Of a stretch of DNA of 5,757 bases, positions 1-5,757 are shown one piece after another. The position numbers and the translations under genes were made by a program. The DNA comes from an uncultured Bacteroidota bacterium (GTDB lineage: Bacteria > Bacteroidota > Bacteroidia > Chitinophagales > Saprospiraceae), in contig CALGAA010000236.1 in NCBI GenBank assembly GCA_937952445.1, positions 1 to 5,757 of the forward strand. The letters run 5' to 3'. The first letter of the stretch is position 1. The number at the start of each line of letters is the position of its first letter. The notes under the pieces are model-generated. The model was not told the DNA's origin and ran no database searches. It worked only from the letters and a program-made list of their open reading frames with translations.

Positions 1-14
1 TAAACTTAATATAT

Positions 15-22
15 TATATTTG
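15..22 (+). promoter_or_regulatory. Probable Bacteroidota -7 promoter element for ftsX
   Basis: The octamer TATATTTG matches the TAnnTTTG -7 consensus of the primary sigma factor of Bacteroidota. It ends 18 nt before the ftsX ATG at 41, which would give a short leader of roughly 10-13 nt. The surrounding 1-20 stretch is very AT-rich. The partner -33 TTG would fall just left of the window, so only half of the promoter can be judged. A second match, TACATTTG at 30-37, overlaps the expected leader; it would start transcription at or inside the first codons and has no TTG at the right distance, so it is less likely. Confidence 0.5.
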
Positions 23-40
23 CTGGATATACATTTGATT

Positions 41-922
41 ATGGCAGAGCAATTCAGGAAATCGAAATACCGTCCCAAACCCAATTATTGGATATCCAAT
101 GTATCCGTCACCTTGCTGTTGTTCCTGGCTGGTTTATTGGGCTTGTCCTGGCTTCATTCCCGGGAATTAATCGATTATTTGAAGGAAAATGTTAACCTGA
201 CCGTCGAACTCCAACGGGATATCAAGAAAGCTGAGGTGGATAAAATCCTGACATCAATTCAGAAGATGGATGGGATAAAAGAAGGATCGATCGAATTGAT
301 TACCAAAGAAAAAGGATTCCAGGATTTGAAAGCCGAATTTGGAGAGGACTTCCTTGATGATGAATTTCCCAATCCACTACAGGATATGATCATTCTCAAT
401 CTCAATGCGGAGGATGTTCAGAAAGAAAAAGTTGATAAGTTGAAAGCCGATATCAAAAATTTAAGTGCGGGTGTAAGTCAGGTCTACTTCCAGGATGAAT
501 TGTTTGATACCGCTATCCGAAATATGAATCTGTTGAACTGGGGGATGACCTTCATCGGGTTGATCATCCTTCTGATTGCCATATTTTTGATCCATAATAC
601 CATCAAGTTGTCCTTATACGCCAATCGTTTTGTGGTCAAGACCATGGAATTGGTGGGGGCAAAGTGGAGTTTTATCATCCGACCCTTTCTGACCAGGAGT
701 CTTTGGTATGGTCTGATTTGTGGGTTGATCGCTATTCTGGGACTTGTGGGATTGGGCTATTATATTTATCAGTCGTACCCCTCAATTCTTACGATATTCA
801 ACCTGGAAAGTACTTTATTGATCATGGGGGGCGTTTTGGTGCTCGGATTATTGATCCAATCTCTGAGTACGGTGGTGGTCGTCAATAAATACCTCCACAA
901 GAACATGAGCGATTTGTTTTAG
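41..922 (+). CDS. ftsX: Cell division ABC-type membrane protein FtsX
   Basis: FtsX is the membrane subunit of the FtsEX complex, which at the septum couples ATP hydrolysis by FtsE to control of peptidoglycan hydrolases. The 293-residue product has the family layout: a short basic cytoplasmic N-terminus, TM1 at about 21-38, an extracytoplasmic domain at about 40-165, and three further helices near 166-186, 222-243 and 258-282. The most diagnostic stretch is 185-216, with the NTIKLSLYANR segment and the LVGAK motif just after TM2. Length is normal. I chose the ATG at 41: an in-frame TTG at 20 would add seven residues, but it lies inside the probable -7 promoter box. No ftsE is in the window; in Bacteroidota it is commonly unlinked. 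It is the first gene of the visible operon, followed after 41 nt by the DUF3098 gene. Confidence 0.93.
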   Translation: MAEQFRKSKYRPKPNYWISNVSVTLLLFLAGLLGLSWLHSRELIDYLKENVNLTVELQRDIKKAEVDKILTSIQKMDGIKEGSIELITKEKGFQDLKAEFGEDFLDDEFPNPLQDMIILNLNAEDVQKEKVDKLKADIKNLSAGVSQVYFQDELFDTAIRNMNLLNWGMTFIGLIILLIAIFLIHNTIKLSLYANRFVVKTMELVGAKWSFIIRPFLTRSLWYGLICGLIAILGLVGLGYYIYQSYPSILTIFNLESTLLIMGGVLVLGLLIQSLSTVVVVNKYLHKNMSDLF

Positions 923-963
923 GTTTTTGGCCGAATAATCCTACCTTTACAAAAATTTCCCAT

Positions 964-1287
964 ATGGCTGCTCAGCGGAAGAAAAAAGTAATCAAAAATA
1001 CCCGACCTGCCAAGCGCAAAGCTCCTGTACGTCGCAAAGAGAGTGGAGCGCGGCCAAACGCGTTTACCCATTATTCCGATTTCTTGTTTAAAAAGGAAAA
1101 TTACCTCTTTATCTTAGTAGGATGTATTTTAATCATCATCGGTATGTTTTTGATGAACGGCGGTGAAATGCCGGATGATGATACTTGGGATCCGGACATC
1201 ATTTATTCTTTTCGTCGGATTACTCTGGCACCCATATTGATCCTGGCCGGTTTGGTTCTTCCCATCATCGGAATTTTTAGAAAATAA
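964..1287 (+). CDS. DUF3098 family small membrane protein, function unknown
   Basis: This 107-residue protein matches the DUF3098 family as I remember it, a group essentially limited to Bacteroidota. Residues 1-30 are strikingly basic (13 Lys/Arg), with no signal peptide. Residue 40 onward forms the conserved domain: FKKENY just before TM1 (about 48-64), then LMNGG (63-67), an acidic loop with DDD at 71-73, the SFRRITLAP motif (82-90), and TM2 (about 89-104) ending in a short basic tail. The basic tail suggests an N-in, C-in hairpin with the acidic loop outside the membrane. It sits between ftsX and uppP, 41 nt after one and 15 nt before the other, so it is probably cotranscribed with envelope genes. 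No biochemical role is established to my knowledge; involvement in division or wall-lipid recycling is inference from position only. The A-rich leader replaces a Shine-Dalgarno site. Confidence 0.85.
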   Translation: MAAQRKKKVIKNTRPAKRKAPVRRKESGARPNAFTHYSDFLFKKENYLFILVGCILIIIGMFLMNGGEMPDDDTWDPDIIYSFRRITLAPILILAGLVLPIIGIFRK

Positions 1288-1302
1288 TTCAAGCGGATTT
1301 GG

Positions 1303-2100
1303 ATGAATGAAATTCTGCAAAAAATAATCCTGGGAATAATCCAGGGCTTGACAGAATTTTTACCGGTCAGTAGTAGTGGTCACCTGGAAATTGTGAAGGT
1401 ATTAATCGGGGATGATTATCTGAGCGAAGCCAGTTTACTGACCACCGTAGTTCTTCATTTTGGCACAGCCGTTGCCACCATAGTTGTCTTTTGGAAGGAT
1501 CTTCAAGCCTTGTGTGTTGATTTATTTATAAAAAAATCAAAGGAAAGCATCCGATTTTGCACCGCCATCCTTGTGAGTATGATTCCGGCAGTAATTGTGG
1601 GAATCGTTTTTGAAAGTCAAATCAATTCAATGTTTACGGGGCAATTGATGCTGGTGGGAATATGTCTCCTTATTACAGGAGGACTGCTTCTTTTGGCAGA
1701 TAAAGCGAAGACGACAGATCGGGACGTTTCGGTTGGCCGGGGTTTTTTGATCGGGGTGGCCCAAATGATTGCGATCTTACCTGGAATTTCCAGGTCGGGT
1801 GCCACGATTTCTACCAGTGTTTTACTGGGAATCGACCGGGAAAAAGCGGCGCGTTTCTCGTTTCTGATGGTGGTTCCGTTGATTTTTGGCAAAATTGCGA
1901 AGGATGTTATTACCGCTGATGTGGTTTTATCCAATACGTCATGGTCAGCTCTTGGCGCCGGATTTTTGGCAGCTTTTTTGGTGGGAATGTGGGCATGCAA
2001 TTGGATGGTCGGCATCGTGAAACGGAGTAAATTGTATTACTTTACGATTTATTGCGTCCTGGCCGGTCTGTTGGCCATTGTTATGCATTTTACAATATGA
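1303..2100 (+). CDS. uppP: Undecaprenyl-diphosphatase UppP (BacA family)
   Basis: UppP removes one phosphate from undecaprenyl diphosphate on the outer face of the inner membrane, regenerating the carrier lipid for peptidoglycan and other surface glycans; high dosage gives bacitracin resistance. The 265-residue product is of usual length and hydrophobic throughout. Both signature motifs are present: the (E/Q)xxxE motif as Q14 and E18 leading into LPVSSSGH (20-27, with the conserved H27), and PGISRSGAT at 160-168 containing the catalytic-region Arg (R164). The first motif position is Gln, an accepted variant. HFGTAVA (52-58) is another family block. The ATG follows the DUF3098 stop by 15 nt, and its own stop overlaps the truB ATG as ATGA, implying translational coupling. 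Assignment is secure; no frameshift or missing motif. Confidence 0.97.
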   Translation: MNEILQKIILGIIQGLTEFLPVSSSGHLEIVKVLIGDDYLSEASLLTTVVLHFGTAVATIVVFWKDLQALCVDLFIKKSKESIRFCTAILVSMIPAVIVGIVFESQINSMFTGQLMLVGICLLITGGLLLLADKAKTTDRDVSVGRGFLIGVAQMIAILPGISRSGATISTSVLLGIDREKAARFSFLMVVPLIFGKIAKDVITADVVLSNTSWSALGAGFLAAFLVGMWACNWMVGIVKRSKLYYFTIYCVLAGLLAIVMHFTI

Positions 2101-2831
2101 AAGAATATACTGCAAGGCTGAGCATCCCTTCTCTGGAGGAAGGCATGGTATTGTTGGTTGATAAACCACTCAACTGGACCTCATTTGATGTGGTTGCCAA
2201 ATTGCGGAATTCGATCAAAAAAACCCTGAATGTACGCAAATACAAGGTAGGACACGCCGGCACCCTGGATCCTCTGGCTACAGGACTGCTGGTTATTTGT
2301 ACCGGCCGACTGACCAAATCCATCAGCACTTTCCAGGATCTGGATAAGGAGTATACGGGAACCATATCACTGGGAGCTACCACGCCTACTTTCGATCGTG
2401 AAATGGACTTTGATGCCCGGTACCCGGTCGATCACATTACCCCTGAGGATCTGGAGAATGCGCGCGCCCATTTAACGGGTGAGATAGTGCAAAATGTACC
2501 CATCTATTCCGCAGTTAAAATCGATGGAGTTCGTATGTACCAAAAGGCACGAAAAGGAGAGGAAGTCCGGGTGAAATCCCGTACGGTTCATGTGCATCAG
2601 TTCGAAATCGATGCCCGGAATTTTCCGGATTTGGATTTTCGATTGATCGTCTCCAAGGGGACCTATATACGGGCAATTGCGAACGATTTTGGCCGTTTAG
2701 TTAACAGTGGTGGATATTTATCTGAATTGCGACGAACAAAAATCGGTGATTTATCGGTTGATGACGCATGGAATCTGGATGAATTGGTGAACTCGGTTGA
2801 AGCTCTGGCTAACGATAACCCACAAAAGTAA
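2097..2831 (+). CDS. truB: tRNA pseudouridine(55) synthase TruB
   Basis: TruB converts U55 of the T-psi-C loop of tRNA to pseudouridine in the cytoplasm. The 244-residue product shows the family blocks in order: DKPLNWTSFD (22-31), the catalytic motif GTLDPLATG (55-63) with nucleophile D58, KEYTG (84-88), SAVKIDGVRMY (138-148), SKGTYIR (186-192) and LRRTKIG (211-217). The protein ends soon after this core, so it lacks the C-terminal PUA-like extension of the longer Escherichia coli enzyme, as is usual for short Bacteroidota forms. I start it at the ATG at 2097, which overlaps the uppP stop as ATGA; the open frame extends 45 nt further upstream but has no ATG there and lies inside uppP. gldA begins one base after its TAA. 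Confidence 0.96.
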   Translation: MKEYTARLSIPSLEEGMVLLVDKPLNWTSFDVVAKLRNSIKKTLNVRKYKVGHAGTLDPLATGLLVICTGRLTKSISTFQDLDKEYTGTISLGATTPTFDREMDFDARYPVDHITPEDLENARAHLTGEIVQNVPIYSAVKIDGVRMYQKARKGEEVRVKSRTVHVHQFEIDARNFPDLDFRLIVSKGTYIRAIANDFGRLVNSGGYLSELRRTKIGDLSVDDAWNLDELVNSVEALANDNPQK

Positions 2832-2832
2832 G

Positions 2833-3732
2833 ATGAACATTTCGGTTGAGAACCTAACTAAAAAATACGGACGACAGATTGCCGTGGACCAACTGAGTTT
2901 TACGGCAACCCAGGGAGAAGTACTGGGTTTTCTGGGACCGAACGGAGCCGGAAAAACCACTTCTCTGAGGATGATCGCAGGCCTGTTAAAGCCGGATAGT
3001 GGACGGGTGCTGTATGGGGATTTGGATATCTGGGATTCTCCCCGGGAGGCCAGGCGATTCATCGGTTATCTTCCCGAAACAAACCCGCTGTATCTCGAGA
3101 TGTATGTCCGGGAAGCGTTGGCATTTTATGGCCGTATACATTCAGTATCGAAAGACCAAATCGATCGGACAATAGAGCGTCTGGGCCTGAGTCGGGAAGC
3201 CCACAAGCAAATTAAACAATTGTCCAAAGGGTATCGCCAACGCGTGGGATTAGCGGTGGCTATTTTACACGATCCCCAAATCCTGATCCTCGATGAACCG
3301 GTGTCCGGTCTTGATCCCAATCAACTCTCGGATATCCGTGTTTTGATTCGTGAATTGGCTGTAAACCGTACCATCATTTTTAGTTCGCATATCTTATCGG
3401 AGGTTGAACTAATCTGTGATCGGTTACTGGTCATTCATGAGGGTCAACGGAAAGCTTTTGATTCATTGGATACTTTACAGGCACAGCAGGATGGCCGACA
3501 GATCATAGTAGCTGAAATGGAACCCGCCCAAAATCCTGCCCAACTTACCCAGATCCCATCGGTGCAATCCTGTGAAGAACTCGGCTCCAGCAGATTTCGG
3601 CTGATCGCACAGCCTGGTCAGGATATGCGCCGTGATTTGTATAACTGGACACGGGAACACAATGTCACCTTGCTGGAAAGCCGGGTAGAACATACCAGTA
3701 TGGCTTCCCTGTTCGAAAAACTGACGCAATGA
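2833..3732 (+). CDS. gldA: GldA-type ABC transporter ATP-binding protein
   Basis: This is the ATPase of a GldA-GldF-GldG transporter. Residues 1-210 form a complete ABC nucleotide-binding domain: Walker A GPNGAGKTT (35-43, K41), the Q-loop region LPETNPLY (80-87) with Glu82 where many ABC proteins have Gln, signature LSKGYRQ (130-136), Walker B LILDEP (151-156, catalytic E155), D-loop SGLDP (158-162) and switch His186. Residues 211-299 form a less conserved C-terminal domain ending in a FEKLT-type tail common to ABC-2 exporter ATPases. The ATG at 2833 is one base after the truB stop; an upstream in-frame start at 2797 would place 12 residues inside truB and is not needed. Its stop overlaps the gldF ATG (ATGA). 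The ABC ATPase call is certain; the name GldA rests on the LPE(x)NPLYLxMYVRE segment and the gldFG neighbours. Confidence 0.93.
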   Translation: MNISVENLTKKYGRQIAVDQLSFTATQGEVLGFLGPNGAGKTTSLRMIAGLLKPDSGRVLYGDLDIWDSPREARRFIGYLPETNPLYLEMYVREALAFYGRIHSVSKDQIDRTIERLGLSREAHKQIKQLSKGYRQRVGLAVAILHDPQILILDEPVSGLDPNQLSDIRVLIRELAVNRTIIFSSHILSEVELICDRLLVIHEGQRKAFDSLDTLQAQQDGRQIIVAEMEPAQNPAQLTQIPSVQSCEELGSSRFRLIAQPGQDMRRDLYNWTREHNVTLLESRVEHTSMASLFEKLTQ

Positions 3733-4472
3733 AGACGATTCTGACCATTGTACGTAAAGATCTCAGTCGGTTCTTTAGCCAGACAACATCGGTCATGTCG
3801 CTGGTGATTTTTTATATCATCCTTGGATTATTGCTGTGGTACATGCCGAATATTGGTATTTTGGATGGCTATTATGCAAGCCTGGATTCTTTTTTCTCAA
3901 TCGTTCCAGTTTTGTTGGTCTTTCTGATTCCCGCTCTCAATATGGATTCCTTATCCGGTGAAATCGCGGGGGGAACGCTTGATTTACTATTGATCCGACC
4001 CGTGACCACCTTCCAAATCGTGGCCGCGAAGTACCTCAGCGGTCTGATTATCGTCTTTATTGGCTTGTTGCCTTCGCTGGGCTATATTTTCACCGTGTAT
4101 TATCTGGCTAATCCTGTCGGGCACATCGACCTGGGAGCGATTTTCGGCAGTTACATTGGGCTGGTGTTTCTGATAATTGCCTTCACCGCCATTAGTTTAT
4201 TTGCATCCGCAGTGGTTTCCGTGCCGGTGACCGCTCTGATGCTGGCCATCGGTTTGTGTGCATTCTGGTACTGGGCGTTTTATCTCATTAGCAGCCTTCC
4301 CGTTTTTTACGGAATGGTCGATTATTGGATCCAATACCTGGGACTGGATTTCCACTATCAGGAAATGGGACAAGGATTGATATCTTTTTCGTCTGTGGTA
4401 TATATCTTATCGTTGACGTATATATTTGGCCAGTTGACCTGGTGGAAAATTCAAAGCGTCAGGTACCTATGA
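3729..4472 (+). CDS. gldF: GldF-type ABC transporter permease (ABC-2 family)
   Basis: GldF is the inner-membrane permease that pairs with GldA. The 247-residue product has six probable membrane helices, near 20-38, 55-73, 102-125, 134-162, 168-190 and 217-236, the standard ABC-2 fold. The most diagnostic stretch is 66-91, reading LIPALNMDSL then GGTLDLLLIRP, the conserved cytoplasmic loop between TM2 and TM3 that contacts the ATPase. The loop is less charged than in family members I recall, which tend to carry an EEK/EER cluster there; here only E78 remains. Start and stop are both ATGA overlaps, with gldA and gldG respectively, so the three subunits are likely made in a coupled, near-equal ratio. 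First linked to gliding in Flavobacterium johnsoniae; the transported substrate is unknown. Confidence 0.92.
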   Translation: MKTILTIVRKDLSRFFSQTTSVMSLVIFYIILGLLLWYMPNIGILDGYYASLDSFFSIVPVLLVFLIPALNMDSLSGEIAGGTLDLLLIRPVTTFQIVAAKYLSGLIIVFIGLLPSLGYIFTVYYLANPVGHIDLGAIFGSYIGLVFLIIAFTAISLFASAVVSVPVTALMLAIGLCAFWYWAFYLISSLPVFYGMVDYWIQYLGLDFHYQEMGQGLISFSSVVYILSLTYIFGQLTWWKIQSVRYL

Positions 4473-5757
4473 AAGCCTTATTTGGAAAAATATGGACGGT
4501 GGTGATGATTGTGATCGGATTGGTGCTGATCAACATCCTGGCTGAAAGGTGGAATCCCAAATGGGATTTTACGGATGACCAACGGTTCACGTTGTCTTCC
4601 ACAACGCATGATCTGGTTCAGGCGATTTCTCAACCGGTTATGATCACCGTGTATTTAACCGGTGATCTCCCGGCTATTTTTACCCGATTGGAAAAAAATA
4701 CGGCCAATTTGCTGAACCAGTTCAACCGTCAGAATCCCAATATATCGATCCGGTTTGACAATCCCTCCGTGGGATCCATGGAAGATATTAATCGCCAACG
4801 GGAAGAATTTATTCAAAATGGATTGGTTCCTGTGCGACTGTCGATCAAGGAAGAGTCTACCGAGAAATTGATTTTTCCATACGCTCTGGTACAGTTTGGC
4901 ATGAAACGGGTATACGTCAATTTACTGGAATCTGAACGGGCCGGTGTCCCCAACGACCAATCCATCGCCCGATCGACCGCCCTGCTCGAATACAAGTTTA
5001 CTAGTGCCCTTATGCGTTTGTTTCAAGAGCGAAAAAAGAACGTGGTTTTTACTGCCGGGCACGGTGAACTCAATCCGGCCGAAACGGCTGATTGGGAACG
5101 AAGCCTTCGGTCGTACTTTAATACGAGCCGGGTAAATCTCGATTCCATTGTCGCCATCCCGGAGCAAATCGATGTATTGGTGATTGCCAAACCTACTGAG
5201 CCCTTTTCAGAAAAGGATAAATTCAAAATTGATCAATACCTGATGCAGGGTGGGAACCTCATGTTTTTGATCGACAGAATGCAGGTCAGTGAGGACAGTT
5301 TGAGGCACCAGGGTTATTACGTCAGCACCCCATACAACCTGAATCTGGATGATCTGTTATTCAAATACGGAATCCGAATCCAGTCCAATTTGATCCTTTC
5401 AATGGAAAATACCAGAAGACCCATGATTGTAGGTCAAATGGGCGGTCAAAACCAATACGAACTTTTTCCCTGGTATTATTATCTTGCGGCAATCCCATCC
5501 GATCAATCTCCGATCTCAAATGGTCTGGATCGGATCCAGCTTAAGTACGCATCGGTGATCGAACCCCTGGAAACTTCCACACGGAAAACGCCCCTTCTCT
5601 CAGCAGGGACCTATGCGCGGTACCAATTTAATCCGGTGGAAATAGCACTGGATATCGTGCGATATGAACCCGATTTGTCCGCGTTCAATCACTCCAATCT
5701 CGACATGGCTTACCTGGTGGAAGGGGAATTTGAATCGCTCTACCAAAACAGAGTGAC
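4469..5757 (+). CDS. gldG: GldG auxiliary subunit of the Gld ABC transporter (3' end beyond window)
   Basis: Reading from the ATG at 4469, the frame stays open for 429 codons to the window edge, so the gene is partial only because the window ends. One N-terminal helix (about 8-24) anchors a large, probably extracytoplasmic domain of the ABC-transporter-auxiliary/GIFT type (GldG and intraflagellar transport protein IFT52). Recognisable GldG features are the DFTDDQRFTLS segment after the anchor (33-43), VYLTGDLPA (61-69), TAGHGEL (195-201), the AKPTEPFSEKDKFKIDQY stretch (240-257) with MQGGNLMFLID following (259-269), and NLDDLLFKYGIR (292-303). Family members are usually about 550 residues with a C-terminal helix, so roughly the last fifth to quarter is missing. 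The start overlaps the gldF stop as ATGA. Its role alongside GldA-GldF is unresolved. Confidence 0.93.
   Translation, partial: MKALFGKIWTVVMIVIGLVLINILAERWNPKWDFTDDQRFTLSSTTHDLVQAISQPVMITVYLTGDLPAIFTRLEKNTANLLNQFNRQNPNISIRFDNPSVGSMEDINRQREEFIQNGLVPVRLSIKEESTEKLIFPYALVQFGMKRVYVNLLESERAGVPNDQSIARSTALLEYKFTSALMRLFQERKKNVVFTAGHGELNPAETADWERSLRSYFNTSRVNLDSIVAIPEQIDVLVIAKPTEPFSEKDKFKIDQYLMQGGNLMFLIDRMQVSEDSLRHQGYYVSTPYNLNLDDLLFKYGIRIQSNLILSMENTRRPMIVGQMGGQNQYELFPWYYYLAAIPSDQSPISNGLDRIQLKYASVIEPLETSTRKTPLLSAGTYARYQFNPVEIALDIVRYEPDLSAFNHSNLDMAYLVEGEFESLYQNRV

Noticed and set aside
20..40. In-frame TTG start that would lengthen FtsX by seven residues
   Set aside because: It lies within the probable -7 promoter element, and the ATG at 41 begins a normal FtsX N-terminus.
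942..949. TACCTTTA as a promoter for the DUF3098 gene
   Set aside because: It misses the final G of the -7 consensus and has no TTG at a suitable distance; operon read-through from ftsX explains expression.
923..963. Possible terminator between ftsX and the DUF3098 gene
   Set aside because: The short T and A runs are not preceded by a GC-rich stem-loop, so no intrinsic terminator is supported.
1617..2015. 132-codon open frame on the minus strand
   Set aside because: It is antisense to uppP, shows no recognisable domain, and is explained by the codon bias of a strongly supported gene on the other strand.
2052..2096. Upstream extension of the truB frame with non-ATG starts
   Set aside because: It is entirely inside the end of uppP, whereas the ATG at 2097 gives a classic ATGA overlap and a normal-length TruB.
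2797..2832. In-frame upstream start for gldA inside truB
   Set aside because: The 12 added residues do not belong to the ABC fold, and the ATG at 2833 begins right at the first beta strand (NISVENLTKKYG), as expected for the family.
4813..5226. Several short open frames on both strands in the right-hand part
   Set aside because: They all lie within gldG, which is open without a stop from 4469 to the window edge and carries clear family motifs.

Overview
The window is a compact, single-strand block of bacterial chromosome with six confidently recognised genes and one gene cut by the right edge. All seven lie on the + strand. It comes from a member of the Bacteroidota. The evidence is the order ftsX - DUF3098 - uppP - truB, the presence of the Bacteroidota-specific GldA/GldF/GldG ABC system, a TAnnTTTG-type promoter element before the first gene, and the lack of strong Shine-Dalgarno sites. 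A Saprospiria-like lineage would fit, but that finer placement is only an impression.

Layout: positions 1-40 are non-coding and carry a probable promoter. Then come ftsX (41-922), a DUF3098 small membrane protein (964-1287), uppP (1303-2100), truB (2097-2831), gldA (2833-3732), gldF (3729-4472) and gldG (4469 to beyond 5757). Junctions tighten along the block: gaps of 41 and 15 nt, a 4-nt ATGA overlap, a 1-nt gap, then two more ATGA overlaps. There is no terminator-like hairpin at any junction and no gene-free stretch over about 41 nt, so one long transcript is likely. I saw no RNA gene, mobile element, CRISPR array or long repeat.

Functionally there are two modules. The first is cell-envelope growth: FtsX (the membrane half of the FtsEX divisome complex), UppP (recycling of the undecaprenyl lipid carrier) and the uncharacterised DUF3098 protein between them, with the tRNA pseudouridine synthase TruB following. 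The second is a complete GldA-GldF-GldG ABC transporter set: ATPase, six-helix permease, and a membrane-anchored auxiliary subunit of the GIFT/ABC-transporter-auxiliary type. This system was first linked to gliding motility in Flavobacterium johnsoniae, but its substrate is unknown.

Most of the window is ordinary, well-conserved Bacteroidota core genome. No entirely new system is evident. The points worth following are the unexplained DUF3098 protein with its very basic tail, the fusion of the gld transporter operon to the truB end of an envelope operon, and the corrected start sites of ftsX, truB and gldA.
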